A DNA stretch of 64,000 nucleotides from positions 1-64,000 of the forward strand of contig NZ_AVPS01000006.1 of assembly GCF_000768345.1 (NCBI RefSeq). Reading direction: 5' to 3'. The stretch is from Lysobacter concretionis Ko07 = DSM 16239. Lineage in GTDB: Bacteria > Pseudomonadota > Gammaproteobacteria > Xanthomonadales > Xanthomonadaceae. Below the pieces are notes generated by a model that saw only the letters and a program-made list of their open reading frames with translations, ran no database searches and was not told where the DNA came from. How positions within the stretch are numbered: position 1 is the stretch's first letter; each line of letters begins with the position of its first letter. The position numbers and the translations under genes are program-made. This document shows positions 34,858 through 44,439 of this stretch, piece by piece.

Positions 34858-35796
34858 ATGCGATCGCTGGCCTCGACCGCCCTGCTGGCCGTGATGCTCA
34901 TCGCCGCGGCCGCACTCCCTTCGCTGCTGTCCGCCGGCACCGTGTACCGCTGGACCGATGCCAACGGCGTCAGTCACTACGGCGACCGCCAACCGCAGCA
35001 GGCCACCGGCCCGGTCAGCACTGTCGGCACGTTCACCAACACCTCCGTCGAGCCGGCGGCGATCGCCCGGCTCCGGGTCCAGGCGAACCGGGACGGCGAA
35101 TACTTCGCCTGGGCCGACAACCTGCTGGCCGGGCCGATCGAGGTGATGCTGCATTACCGCCATCGCCGCAACACCGGCAGCGCTCCGGCCTTGCCGGCAC
35201 GTGCCACGGTGCCGGCCGGTGGCAGCGCGGTGGTATCGGTATTCCGGGCCGATGACCCCGACCGGCCGTTCGACTTCGCGTTGCGCATGGACAGCCTGCC
35301 CGGCCATCCCAGCGCCGCGCCGCGCGACACGCTCTACCTGCTGCCATTGGCTCGCGATGCCGCGCAGGAAAGCGCGCAGATCGACCAGGGCTATGGCGGC
35401 ACCTTCAGCCACGACGATCCGGAAAACCGCTACGCGATCGATTTCGCCGTACCGGTCGGCACCGTGGTGCTGGCCGCGCGCGCCGGGGTGGTGATGCAGG
35501 TCGAGAGCGGTTTTGATCGCCCCGGCCTGGATCGCGCTGCCTACGGCGGCCGCGCCAACTTCATCCGCCTGCTGCACGACGACGGCACGATGAGCGTGTA
35601 TGCCCACCTGAAATCCGACGGCGTGCTGGTCCGGCCCGGCCAGCGGGTAACGGCCGGCCAACGGATCGGCCTGTCGGGCAACACCGGCTTCACCACCGGC
35701 CCGCACCTGCATTTCGCGGTGCAGGTGAACCGCGGCATGCGGCTGGTGTCACTGCCCTTCCGCATGCAGGGCGTGGACCTCCCGCCGCCGCATTGA
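34858..35796 (+). CDS. M23 family metallopeptidase with DUF4124 domain, 312 aa
   Basis: A LytM-type cell-wall endopeptidase. The N-terminal signal anchor (LASTALLAVMLIAAAALPSLLSA) is followed by a DUF4124 module (TVYRWTDANGVSHYGDRQPQ). The C-terminal peptidase contains NRYAIDFAVPVGTVVLAARAG, SVYAHLKSDG and the zinc-ligand motif GPHLHFAVQVN. The usual first motif HxxxD is present only as YAIDFAVP with no histidine, so zinc binding may be incomplete and the protein could be a non-catalytic LytM factor. An upstream ATG at 34819 overlapping the previous gene is an alternative start. Confidence 0.88.
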   Translation: MRSLASTALLAVMLIAAAALPSLLSAGTVYRWTDANGVSHYGDRQPQQATGPVSTVGTFTNTSVEPAAIARLRVQANRDGEYFAWADNLLAGPIEVMLHYRHRRNTGSAPALPARATVPAGGSAVVSVFRADDPDRPFDFALRMDSLPGHPSAAPRDTLYLLPLARDAAQESAQIDQGYGGTFSHDDPENRYAIDFAVPVGTVVLAARAGVVMQVESGFDRPGLDRAAYGGRANFIRLLHDDGTMSVYAHLKSDGVLVRPGQRVTAGQRIGLSGNTGFTTGPHLHFAVQVNRGMRLVSLPFRMQGVDLPPPH

Positions 35797-35833
35797 ATGT
35801 GCCAAGTCGACGGCGGGATCGATGCCGGAAGTG

Positions 35834-36952
35834 TCAGGCCGCCTCGGCGTTGTGCCCGATCTGCTCCGCCATCAGGCGCCATTGCGGCAGCTTGTCGAGC
35901 ATGCCGACCGAATGCAGATAGCCCTCGTCGACCGGCGTGCCCTTCACCAGGGCGGCGGCGACGTGGACTGCGCCGGTCACCCAGAAACCGGTCGAGCGCA
36001 TGCGACGCGGACGTGACTGGTGCGCGACCGCCTCCACGATCGGGGTCGGCAAGCCCCACAGGCCCAACAGATAGGCACCGGCTTCGGCATGGCCGGGGCT
36101 CGCGGCAACGATGTCCGGGTCGGCACCGTCTTCCGACGCGGCGGCCGGATCGACATCGCCGATGCCCGGCAACAGCAACCCCACCTCCGCCAGCAAGCCG
36201 GCGGTCGCGGCGAGTTCCGCGCTCGGCCCTCCCAGCAGCTTGCCGGCCAGTTGCGACGTCGCCAGTGCGCGCGTCTGCATGGCCTCGCGGTCGATGCCGG
36301 ACGGCCCTTCGCTGCGGCCGAAGGTCTCGCTGGCCAGCACGAGCTGCCGCAGCATCCCCAGCCCCAGACGGGTCACCGCGGAACGGATGTCGGTGATCTC
36401 CCTGCCGGCGGAAAAGAAGGCCGAGTTGCACAACCGCAATACCTTCGCCGCCAGCGCAGGATCCTGGGAAAGCACGTAGGCGATCTCGGCCATGCTGACA
36501 TCGGGGTCGCGCATCAACTGCACCAGCTCGATATACATGCGCGGCGCCGGCGGCAGCGAATCGATGCGACCGATCGTGTTCTTGAGCTCCTCGCTGTCGA
36601 ACAGCTTGCGCAGGTCGACGACGCTTTCGACCGCATCGATGAGCTCGCCGGCGTCCAGCGGCTTGTTCAAGACCCGGTGCGCGCCGTCCAGGGCGTGCAT
36701 CGCATCGCCTCCCTGGCCACGCTCCAGCAGCAGGATCCGGATGGCATGGGGATTGCGTTCGCGCAGTTCGAGCTGCGCCGGCGAACCGTGCGTCTCCAGG
36801 TCGGTGACCAGGACGTCCGCGCTCTGCAGCGACGCATTCGCGGCCACCGGATCGGGTGCCCACTCGACCTTCCAGTCCAGTTCGAAATCGACGAGCGCCG
36901 ACTTCAGCTCCTCGGCCTGGACCGCATCCCCACCGGTGATAACTATGAGCAT
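35834..36952 (-). CDS. HDOD-domain response-regulator-like protein, 372 aa
   Basis: Residues 1-115 form a receiver-like domain (MLIVITGGDAVQAEELKSAL, VLVTDLETHG, HRVLNKPLDAGELI), retaining an Asp and a Lys at the expected places. Residues about 125-345 form an HDOD domain with IDSLPPAPRMYIELVQLMRDP, LSQDPALAAKVLRLCNSAFF and ITDIRSAVTRLGLGMLRQLV. HDOD proteins are signalling or scaffolding proteins linked to motility and cyclic-di-GMP in this family. No catalytic HD residues are expected. Divergent from prfC. Confidence 0.92.
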   Translation of the reverse strand: MLIVITGGDAVQAEELKSALVDFELDWKVEWAPDPVAANASLQSADVLVTDLETHGSPAQLELRERNPHAIRILLLERGQGGDAMHALDGAHRVLNKPLDAGELIDAVESVVDLRKLFDSEELKNTIGRIDSLPPAPRMYIELVQLMRDPDVSMAEIAYVLSQDPALAAKVLRLCNSAFFSAGREITDIRSAVTRLGLGMLRQLVLASETFGRSEGPSGIDREAMQTRALATSQLAGKLLGGPSAELAATAGLLAEVGLLLPGIGDVDPAAASEDGADPDIVAASPGHAEAGAYLLGLWGLPTPIVEAVAHQSRPRRMRSTGFWVTGAVHVAAALVKGTPVDEGYLHSVGMLDKLPQWRLMAEQIGHNAEAA

Positions 36953-37191
36953 TGATGATTCTCCACAGGATTTCGTGCGGTAGCTCCGCCCACCTGCGGT
37001 AGCGGCCGGCGCCGGGCGGACTTTAGAGCGATCCGGACGGCCGTCACATTTGCCGGCAACTTTCTTCCAGGCGAGGCCATTGACGGGGCCGGGCCTTGGA
37101 TTTTTCTGTGCCGGGCGCGATGGTGGCCGCCCCGGCTGACGGGCCGATCCGCAAGCCGGATCTCATCCCGTCGTCCCCGACACCGCCCGCA

Positions 37192-37221
37192 TGACGACGG
37201 CTCGCCGGCAGCCTCTATAAT
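37192..37221 (+). promoter_or_regulatory. predicted prfC promoter
   Basis: -10 box TATAAT at 37216-37221 (perfect consensus) and a weak TGACGA -35 at 37192-37197 with an 18-base spacer, 46 bases before the prfC ATG. The rest of the 314-base gap from 36953 shows nothing else I can identify. Confidence 0.6.
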
Positions 37222-37266
37222 TGCGCCCTTCCCCGCTCTGCTGGCGCGCCCGCGCGCGCCGTTCCC

Positions 37267-38871
37267 ATGTCCGATGTTTCCCAGCAGGCGCTGCGCCGCC
37301 GCACCTTCGCGATCATTTCCCACCCCGATGCGGGCAAGACCACGCTGACTGAAAAGCTGTTGCTGTTCGGTGGCGCGATCCAGATGGCCGGCTCGGTCAA
37401 GGGCCGCAAGGCCGCCCGCCACGCCACGTCCGACTGGATGAAGCTGGAGCAGGAGCGCGGCATCTCGGTGACCAGCTCGGTGATGCAGTTCCCGTACGAC
37501 GGCCGCATCGTCAACCTGCTCGACACGCCCGGCCACGCCGACTTCGGCGAGGACACCTACCGGGTGCTGACCGCGGTCGACTCCGCGCTGATGGTGATCG
37601 ACGTGGCCAAGGGCGTGGAGGAACGCACGATCAAGCTGATGGAGGTCTGCCGGCTGCGCGACACACCGATCATGACCTTCATCAACAAGCTCGACCGCGA
37701 GGGCAAGGAGCCGATCGAGCTGCTGGACGAGGTGGAGAGCGTGCTCGGCATCCAGTGCGCGCCGGTGACCTGGCCGATCGGCATGGGCAAGCGGCTGAAG
37801 GGCGTGGTGCACCTGCTCACCGGCGAGGTGCACCTGTACGAGCAGGGCCGAAACTTCACCCGTCAGGACTCGACCATCTTCCCGTCCATCGACGACCCCG
37901 CGTTCGAGGCGCGCATCGGCCCCAAGGTGCTGGCCGACCTGCGCGACGAGCTGGAGCTGGTGCAGGGTGCGAGCCACCCGTTCGAGCTGGAGAAATATCT
38001 GTCCGGCGAACAGACCCCGGTGTTCTTCGGCTCGGCGGTGAACAACTTCGGTGTCCAGCTGCTGCTGGATTTCTTCGTCAAGCACGCGCCGGCGCCGCAG
38101 CCGCGCGCGACCACCACCCGCGACGTGGATCCGACCGAAGACAAGCTCACCGGCTTCGTGTTCAAGATCCAGGCCAACATGGACCCGCAGCACCGCGACC
38201 GGGTCGCCTTCATGCGGATCTGCTCGGGCAAGTTCACCGCCGGCATGAAGGCCTTCCACGTGCGCACCGGCAAGGAACTCAAGCTCGCCAACGCGCTGAC
38301 CTTCATGGCCAGCGACCGCGAGATTGCCGAGACCGCGTATTCCGGCGACGTGCTGGGCATCCACAACCACGGCACCGTGTCGATCGGCGACAGCTTCAGC
38401 GAAGGCGAGCCGCTGATCTTCACCGGCATCCCCAACTTCGCCCCGGAGCTGTTCCGCCGCGCGCGCCTGCGCGACCCGCTCAAGCTCAAGCAATTGCAGA
38501 AGGGCCTGGCCCAGCTCAGCGAGGAAGGCGCGACCCAGTTCTTCCGGCCGCTGATGAGCAACGACCTGATCCTGGGCGCGGTCGGCGTGCTGCAGTTCGA
38601 GGTGGTCGCCTACCGGCTGAAGGCGGAATACGGGGTGGATGCGATCTTCGAGCCGGTCAACGTCTCCACCACGCGCTGGATCCGCTGTGGCAACGAGAAG
38701 AAGCTGGAGGAGTTCCGCGACAAGAACGCCAGCCACCTGGCGCTCGATGCGGCCGACCAGCTGGTCTACCTCGCGCCGACCCGGGTCAACCTGCAACTGG
38801 CGCAGGAGCGCGCACCGGACGTGGAGTTCCTCGCCACCCGCGAGCAGGCACATGCGGTGAGCGTGAGCTAG
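37267..38871 (+). CDS. prfC: peptide chain release factor 3, 534 aa
   Basis: A translational GTPase that recycles RF1/RF2 from the ribosome after termination. G1 is [15 protein letters not shown] starting at residue 18, G3 [14 protein letters not shown] near residue 82, and G4 [12 protein letters not shown] near 138. The RF3-specific [29 protein letters not shown] stretch starts near residue 39. It is the usual length and stands alone in its operon. Confidence 0.98.
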   Translation: MSDVSQQALRRRTFAIISHPDAGKTTLTEKLLLFGGAIQMAGSVKGRKAARHATSDWMKLEQERGISVTSSVMQFPYDGRIVNLLDTPGHADFGEDTYRVLTAVDSALMVIDVAKGVEERTIKLMEVCRLRDTPIMTFINKLDREGKEPIELLDEVESVLGIQCAPVTWPIGMGKRLKGVVHLLTGEVHLYEQGRNFTRQDSTIFPSIDDPAFEARIGPKVLADLRDELELVQGASHPFELEKYLSGEQTPVFFGSAVNNFGVQLLLDFFVKHAPAPQPRATTTRDVDPTEDKLTGFVFKIQANMDPQHRDRVAFMRICSGKFTAGMKAFHVRTGKELKLANALTFMASDREIAETAYSGDVLGIHNHGTVSIGDSFSEGEPLIFTGIPNFAPELFRRARLRDPLKLKQLQKGLAQLSEEGATQFFRPLMSNDLILGAVGVLQFEVVAYRLKAEYGVDAIFEPVNVSTTRWIRCGNEKKLEEFRDKNASHLALDAADQLVYLAPTRVNLQLAQERAPDVEFLATREQAHAVSVS

Positions 38872-38994
38872 CAAACCGCGTGACCGGCTGGCGCGGGCCG
38901 GACAGTGCCGCACTGAACCGGCCGCAACATATTCACTCCCGCTTTACCGGACGGTATCGAAGGTGGACGTCGCGCTCCCTGATGGTTCCGACCG

Positions 38995-40992
38995 ATGCCA
39001 GCCCCCGCAGCCGCGGAGACGCCAAAGCCCGACCCGCCCGCCCACCGCCGCAACGATGGGCGCTGGTGGCAGTGGCCCCGCCGCCGCCCCTGGCTGACCG
39101 CGCTGGGCGTGCTGGTACTGGGACTGGTCGTGCTGGCCCTGCTCTGGGACTGGAACTGGTTCAAGGGGCCGATCGAGCGCCAGGTCGAAGCGCGCACCGG
39201 ACGCGAGTTCAAGATCGGCGGCAACCTCGATGTCGATCTGGGCTGGGTGCCGACGATCCACGCCGACAAGCTGAGCTTCGGCAATGCCGACTGGTCACGG
39301 CAACCGGTCATGGCGACCACCGACCGGCTCGAGTTCCGCATCGACCTTCGCCGGTTGTTCCGCGGCGAGATCCGCATTCCCGACCTGCGCCTCGCCGCGC
39401 CACGGCTGAACCTGGAAGCGAACCCGGAAGGCGGCGGCAACTGGCAATTCGGCGACAGCGGCGGCGACAGCAACCTGCAGTTCCGCCGGGTGTGGATCGA
39501 GGATGGCAAGCTCGCGTTTCTGGATGCCGCCGGCAAGACCGACATCACCCTCGATGTGACCAGCACGCAGCCACGCGACCCGCACAACGCCGCGCCGATC
39601 AAGGTCGACGGTGGTGGCCGATGGAAGGGCAACCGGTTCACCCTGCAGGGCACCGCCGAGTCGCCGCTGGCGTTGCGCGACACCCAAGCCCCCTACCGCA
39701 TCGACGCCCACGCGCAGGCAGGCGCCACCAAGGCCCACGCTCGCGGCACCCTGCTGGACCCGCTGCGCCTGCGCGATTTCGACCTGCAGCTGACACTTGC
39801 CGGGCAGAACCTGGACGACCTGTATCCACTGATCGGCGTGGCGCTGCCACCGAGCCCGCCCTACACCCTCGACGGCCGCCTGACCCGCGACATCCAGGGT
39901 GCGGGCACCACCTGGCACTACGACAAGTTCACCGGCACGGTCGGCGACAGCGACGTGGCCGGCGACGCCGCCTTCACCACCGGCGGCGAGCGGCCTTTCC
40001 TGAAAGCGAACCTGCACTCGCGGCGGCTGGATTTCGACGATCTCGCCGGCTTCATCGGTGGCGCACCGAAGGCGGGCGATGGCGAGACCACCAACCCCGA
40101 TCTGGCCGCCCAGGCGGCCCAGCAGAAGGCCAGCGCACGCGTGCTGCCCGACGCGCCCTACAAGCTCGAAAAACTGCGCTCCATGGACGCCGATGTGCGC
40201 CTGAAAGCCACGCGCATCAACGCACCGTCACTTCCGCTGGACGACATGGACGCCCACCTGAAACTCGATGCCGGCTTGCTGCTGCTGGACCCGTTGAACT
40301 TCGGCGTCGCCGACGGCCAGATCCGTTCGACGATACGCATGGACGCGCGCGAGGCGATCATCCACACCCGCGCCGACGTGACCGCCAACGGCCTGAATCT
40401 CGCAAAACTCCTACCCCGGGTGGAACTGGCGCAGAACGCCATCGGCAAGGTCGGTGGCCATGCCAGGCTTGCCGGCAGCGGCAACTCGATCGCCAGGATG
40501 CTGGGCAGCAGTGACGGGGTGATCGACGTGGGCATGGGCCGCGGCAAGATCAGCAACCTGCTGATGGAAGAGGCCGGTATCGACATCGCCGAAATCATCA
40601 AATTCAAGTTGGCCGGCGACCGCGTGATTCCGATCCGCTGCGCGTTCGGCGACTTCAGGGTCGACAGCGGCGTGATGACGACGCTTGCGCTGGCATTCGA
40701 CACCACCGACACGATCCTGATCGGCGAGGGCACGATCGATCTGAAGAACGAGCAACTGGACCTGGTCATCAAGCCGCGGCCGAAGGACCGCAGCCTGCTT
40801 GCCTTCCGCACGCCCCTGGTCGTGGACGGCAGCTTCCGGCATCCAGGCATCCACCCCGATCTTGGCCGCATCGGATTGCGTGCGGCGATCGCCCTGACCT
40901 TGGGCAGCATCGCCCCGCCGGCCGCGCTGCTGGCCACGCTGGAACTCGGCCCCGGCAAGGACAGCGGCTGTGGCGGCCAATACGCGAAATAG
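38995..40992 (+). CDS. AsmA family protein, 665 aa
   Basis: A large envelope protein of the AsmA/TamB-like superfamily linked to outer-membrane lipid transport and assembly. A cytoplasmic proline/charged N-terminus precedes one membrane anchor at about residues 34-52 (LTALGVLVLGLVVLALLWDW). The AsmA N-terminal repeat follows (FKGPIERQVEARTGREFKIGG and GWVPTIHADKLSFGNADWS). The C-terminal AsmA_2-like domain ends with LVIKPRPKDRSLLAFRTPLVVDG and LGPGKDSGCGG. The function is inferred from the family. Confidence 0.92.
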   Translation: MPAPAAAETPKPDPPAHRRNDGRWWQWPRRRPWLTALGVLVLGLVVLALLWDWNWFKGPIERQVEARTGREFKIGGNLDVDLGWVPTIHADKLSFGNADWSRQPVMATTDRLEFRIDLRRLFRGEIRIPDLRLAAPRLNLEANPEGGGNWQFGDSGGDSNLQFRRVWIEDGKLAFLDAAGKTDITLDVTSTQPRDPHNAAPIKVDGGGRWKGNRFTLQGTAESPLALRDTQAPYRIDAHAQAGATKAHARGTLLDPLRLRDFDLQLTLAGQNLDDLYPLIGVALPPSPPYTLDGRLTRDIQGAGTTWHYDKFTGTVGDSDVAGDAAFTTGGERPFLKANLHSRRLDFDDLAGFIGGAPKAGDGETTNPDLAAQAAQQKASARVLPDAPYKLEKLRSMDADVRLKATRINAPSLPLDDMDAHLKLDAGLLLLDPLNFGVADGQIRSTIRMDAREAIIHTRADVTANGLNLAKLLPRVELAQNAIGKVGGHARLAGSGNSIARMLGSSDGVIDVGMGRGKISNLLMEEAGIDIAEIIKFKLAGDRVIPIRCAFGDFRVDSGVMTTLALAFDTTDTILIGEGTIDLKNEQLDLVIKPRPKDRSLLAFRTPLVVDGSFRHPGIHPDLGRIGLRAAIALTLGSIAPPAALLATLELGPGKDSGCGGQYAK

Positions 40993-41047
40993 CGACAAGC
41001 GCCGACGGATCCGCGGCGGGAACCGCTGCCGCCCATCAACTGCCCGC

Positions 41048-41476
41048 TCAGCTGGTGATGTACTTCTGCAGCTGCTCCAGCTCGACCTGCTGGTCTTCGA
41101 TCACCGCCTTCACCAGGTCGCCGATCGACACCACGCCCAGCACCTCGCCATTGACCACCACCGGCAGATGACGGATGCGCCGGTTGGTGACCAGCTCCAT
41201 GCAGTGCTCGGCGGTGTCGTCCAGCCCGACGGTGCGCACATCGGCGGTCATCACGTCACGCACCGGGGTGGTCGCCGACGAGCGGCCCTGCAGCACGATC
41301 TTGCGGGCGTAATCCCGCTCCGACACGATCCCGGCCAGTTTTCCGTCCTGGATCACCAGCAATGCGCCGATGTGTTTCTCGGCCATCAGCCGGATCGCAT
41401 CGATCATCGGCGCATCCGGACTGATCGCGTAGATCTCAGGCGCTTTCGCTTCCAGCAGGTGCCTTACGTTGTGCAT
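41048..41476 (-). CDS. tandem CBS-domain protein, 142 aa
   Basis: Two CBS domains fill the protein: one with DAIRLMAEKHIGALLVIQDGKLAGIVSERDY and one with AEHCMELVTNRRIRHLPVVVNGEVLGVVSIGDLV. Such stand-alone pairs bind adenine nucleotides and act as energy-sensing modules; no effector domain is attached. The start at 41476 lies inside the end of the upstream glycosyltransferase gene (41-base overlap), suggesting shared transcription. Confidence 0.92.
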   Translation of the reverse strand: MHNVRHLLEAKAPEIYAISPDAPMIDAIRLMAEKHIGALLVIQDGKLAGIVSERDYARKIVLQGRSSATTPVRDVMTADVRTVGLDDTAEHCMELVTNRRIRHLPVVVNGEVLGVVSIGDLVKAVIEDQQVELEQLQKYITS

Positions 41477-42479
41477 GGCTTGCTCCTTCCACGAGGTGAA
41501 CCTGCCCCGAGCATACCCCCGGGGCCGGCTGCCAGACATCCACCAGATACAGCGGGCGCCGCTTGGACTCCTCGTACAGCCGGCCCAGGTACTCGCCGAT
41601 CAATCCCAGCGCGATCAACTGCACGCCGCCCAGGAACAGGATCACCGCCATCATGGTCGGCCAACCTTGCACCGGATCGCCCCACAACAACGCCTTGGCG
41701 ATCACCCAGATACCGTAGGCAAACGCAAAGCACGCGGTCAAAAGGCCCAGGTAGGTCGCCAGCCGCAACGGCGCGGTGGAGAAGCTGGTGATCCCTTCCA
41801 GCGCAAGGTTCCACAGCCGCCAGAAGTTGAACTTGCTCGCCCCCGCCAGCCGCGGCCCGCGGTGGTAGGGCAGCGAAATGCGGTTGAAGCCGACCCAGCC
41901 GAACAGCCCCTTCATGAACCGGTGGCGCTCGCGCAACTGGCGCAATGCATCCAGCGCACGCGGCGACAGCAGCCGGAAATCGCCGGTGTCGGCCGGGATC
42001 GGCGTCTTCGACAACCGGCCGATCAACCGATAGAACGCATGCGCGGTCGCCCGCTTGAGCCAGCCCTCTCCTTCGCGCACCAGCCGGGTGCCGTAGACAT
42101 CGTCGTAACCCTGCCGCCACCGGGCGACGAACTGCGGGATCAATTCCGGCGGATCCTGGCCGTCGGCATCCAGGATCAACGCCGCACCATGCTCGACCCG
42201 ATCCAGTCCCGCGGTCAGCGCCAGCTCCTTGCCGAAGTTGCGCGACAGGCGCAGCAATGCGATCCGCGGATCGGCCAGCGCCAGTGCCTGCAACACCGGC
42301 CAGGTCGCATCCGCGCTGCCGTCATCGACGTACAGGACCCGGCCATCGATGTCGTGCTCTTCGCGGACGGTATCCAGCGCCCGGGCGATACGCGGCTGCA
42401 GCAGCGGCAGGCTGTCGGCCTCGTTGAAGGCGGCGACAACGACGGTCAGGCGGTCATCCAGGGCGGGGTTTTCACTCAT
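41436..42479 (-). CDS. GT2 family glycosyltransferase, polyprenyl-phosphate type, 347 aa
   Basis: Resembles GtrB/ArnC/DPM-type enzymes that transfer a sugar to undecaprenyl phosphate. The catalytic domain shows VVVAAFNEADSLP, YVDDGSADATW and ILDADGQDPPELIPQ. ADTGDFRLLSPRAL and RHRFMKGLFGWVGF follow. Two membrane helices are at about 232-256 and 268-291, and then comes the conserved LGLIGEYLGRLYEESKRRPLYLV. The tail after residue 320 is poorly conserved and overlaps the CBS gene. The sugar is unknown, and no flippase gene is adjacent. Confidence 0.92.
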   Translation of the reverse strand: MSENPALDDRLTVVVAAFNEADSLPLLQPRIARALDTVREEHDIDGRVLYVDDGSADATWPVLQALALADPRIALLRLSRNFGKELALTAGLDRVEHGAALILDADGQDPPELIPQFVARWRQGYDDVYGTRLVREGEGWLKRATAHAFYRLIGRLSKTPIPADTGDFRLLSPRALDALRQLRERHRFMKGLFGWVGFNRISLPYHRGPRLAGASKFNFWRLWNLALEGITSFSTAPLRLATYLGLLTACFAFAYGIWVIAKALLWGDPVQGWPTMMAVILFLGGVQLIALGLIGEYLGRLYEESKRRPLYLVDVWQPAPGVCSGQVHLVEGASHAQRKAPAGSESA

Positions 42480-42540
42480 CCGCGCATGGTATCCGACCGT
42501 TCCGGGCATCGCCGAAAGCCACCGGCACGTGTCCGGATCG

Positions 42541-43278
42541 CTACTCGAACTGCTCCAGGTACCCGACCCCGCCGATCTGCCGCATCTGCTGCTGGATCTG
42601 CCGCGTCCGCCGCTGCACATAGGGCCCCGGCTGCGCGACGCTGTAACGCTTCGGGCTGGGCAGCACCGCCGCCAGCCGCGCAGCCTCGGCCGCTGTCAAC
42701 TGGCTGGCATCCTTGCCGAACCAGGTCCGGGCCGCCGCCTGCGCGCCGTACACGCCGTCACCGAACTCGGCGACGTTGACGTAGACCTCGATGATCCGCG
42801 ACTTCGGCCACATCAGCTCGATCAGCGCCGTGTACCAGGCCTCCAGACCCTTGCGCACCCAACTGCGGCCGCTCCACAGGAACAGATTCTTCGCCGTCTG
42901 CTGGCTGATCGTGCTGGCACCGCGCAGCTTGCCGCCCCGCTCGTGACGCGCACGCGCCTTCTCGATCGCCTCCAGGTCGAAGCCGTAATGCTCCGCGAAA
43001 CGCTGGTCCTCGGATGCGATCACCGCCAGCGGCAGGTTCGACGACACCTGCTCCCGGTCGCGCCAGTCGTAGGCGATCCGGAAATCCCAGTCGCCCTTGC
43101 TCCACGCGTCCAATTGGCGGGCAACCATGAACGCACTGAAAGGCGGGTCGACAAAACGCAGCGCCGCCACCTGCAGCACGCTGGCCAGCATCAGCAACAA
43201 CGGCACCGCGAGCACCCAACGCAGCCAACGGCGACGCCGGCGCGGCACTGCCCCCGAGGCCTGCTCCTCCTCTTGCAT
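42541..43278 (-). CDS. mtgA: monofunctional biosynthetic peptidoglycan transglycosylase, 245 aa
   Basis: Polymerises lipid II into glycan strands (GT51 family). One membrane anchor lies at residues 18-40. The catalytic glutamate is Glu90 in [14 protein letters not shown], followed by [17 protein letters not shown] near 119-135, and [20 protein letters not shown]. The start at 43278 gives the family length; an ATG at 43335 is an alternative but has its ribosome-binding sequence directly against it. The penicillin-binding domain is absent, as expected. Confidence 0.95.
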   Translation of the reverse strand: MQEEEQASGAVPRRRRRWLRWVLAVPLLLMLASVLQVAALRFVDPPFSAFMVARQLDAWSKGDWDFRIAYDWRDREQVSSNLPLAVIASEDQRFAEHYGFDLEAIEKARARHERGGKLRGASTISQQTAKNLFLWSGRSWVRKGLEAWYTALIELMWPKSRIIEVYVNVAEFGDGVYGAQAAARTWFGKDASQLTAAEAARLAAVLPSPKRYSVAQPGPYVQRRTRQIQQQMRQIGGVGYLEQFE

Positions 43279-43383
43279 CGCTTGATCTTGCCCCGCTTCC
43301 ACCACGCCCCCATCTCCAGGCAATCGACAGTCCATCCTTTCCGCGCATTATCGATCATGCGCCCCCTGCCACATGAGCGTCCC

Positions 43384-44316
43384 ATGCCCCACAACGACAA
43401 CCGCCCCGCCGACCACAACGACCAGCTGACGCGCTTCATGATCGACCGTGCCGGGGTACGTGGCGTGCATGTGCATTTGCAGCACACCTGGCAGCAGATC
43501 CGCGAGCGGATGGCCGAAGCCACCGCCCAGGCGCCCGCCTCGCTGGAGCTGCTGGGTGAAGCCACGGCCGCCGCCGCGCTGTTCACCGGCCACGCCAAGA
43601 TCGACGGTCGCCTGTCGGTGCAATTGCGCAGTGAAGGCGCGCTGCGCACGCTGTTCGTCGAATGCACCTCGGCAGGCACCCTGCGCGGCATCGTCCAGAT
43701 CAGCGCGGAGGCAGGGGTCCGTCCGGTGTCACGCGACCTGCGCGAACTCGGCGACGGCGCGATGCTTGCCATCACCATCGAGAACCCCTCGGCCGGCGGT
43801 CGGGATCCGGTGCGCTACCAGGGCATGGTCGCGCTGGAGTCGGACTCGCTGGCCGGGGCGTTCGAGGACTATTTCCGTCAATCCGAACAACTGCCGACCC
43901 GGTTGCTGCTGGCCAGCGATGGCGACCGCGTCGCCGGACTGATGCTGCAGAAGCTGCCCGGCGACGAAGGCGATGCGGACGGCTGGATCCGCAGCGGCGC
44001 GTTGTTCGACACCCTGGACACGGCGGAACTGCTCGACGCGCCCGCGCAGACCCTGCTGACCCGCCTGTTCCATGAGGACGGCGTGCAACTGCTGGGGGAG
44101 AAGCCGCTGGCCTTCGCCTGTTCGTGTTCGAACGAGCGGGTCGAGTCGATGCTGGTCTCGCTGGGCGAGGAAGAAGCGCTGGCTGCCGCAGCCGATGGCG
44201 ATGCCGAGATCCGCTGTGAATTCTGCGGCCAGCACTACCGTTTCAGCGAAGGCCGCATCCGGGAGTTGCTGGCGATCTCGGCCGCGCAGGTGAGCCCGCC
44301 GGAACGCCTGCAGTGA
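43384..44316 (+). CDS. hslO: redox-regulated chaperone Hsp33, 310 aa
   Basis: A holdase activated by oxidation in the cytoplasm. The zinc-redox switch is present as CSC in FACSCSNERVESML and CEFC in IRCEFCGQHYRFSE. The N-terminal core has DQLTRFMIDRAGVRGVHVHL and ALLTGHAKIDGRL-like residues (AALFTGHAKIDGRLSVQL). Divergent from mtgA, with a short shared intergenic region. Confidence 0.96.
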   Translation: MPHNDNRPADHNDQLTRFMIDRAGVRGVHVHLQHTWQQIRERMAEATAQAPASLELLGEATAAAALFTGHAKIDGRLSVQLRSEGALRTLFVECTSAGTLRGIVQISAEAGVRPVSRDLRELGDGAMLAITIENPSAGGRDPVRYQGMVALESDSLAGAFEDYFRQSEQLPTRLLLASDGDRVAGLMLQKLPGDEGDADGWIRSGALFDTLDTAELLDAPAQTLLTRLFHEDGVQLLGEKPLAFACSCSNERVESMLVSLGEEEALAAAADGDAEIRCEFCGQHYRFSEGRIRELLAISAAQVSPPERLQ

Positions 44317-44355
44317 ACACTTGCAGAAAACCGGACCGCCTTCACACCACGTTGA

Positions 44356-44384
44356 TTGTTAAAGAAACATAAACGCCCTAGTAT
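44356..44384 (+). promoter_or_regulatory. predicted promoter of the barrel-like exported protein gene
   Basis: TTGTTA (44356-44361), a 17-base spacer and TAGTAT (44379-44384), in a locally A+T-rich stretch about 55 bases before the start at 44440. Confidence 0.55.
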
Positions 44385-44439
44385 CTAGGTTCTTGTGATA
44401 GGGGAACTCCGCCGGGCACGCCCGGTCGTACTGACGTCC

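Noticed and set aside
36943..38913. Minus-strand frame of about 650 codons opposite prfC
   Set aside because: prfC on the plus strand has all GTPase motifs. The antisense frame has a histidine/arginine/valine-rich shadow composition.
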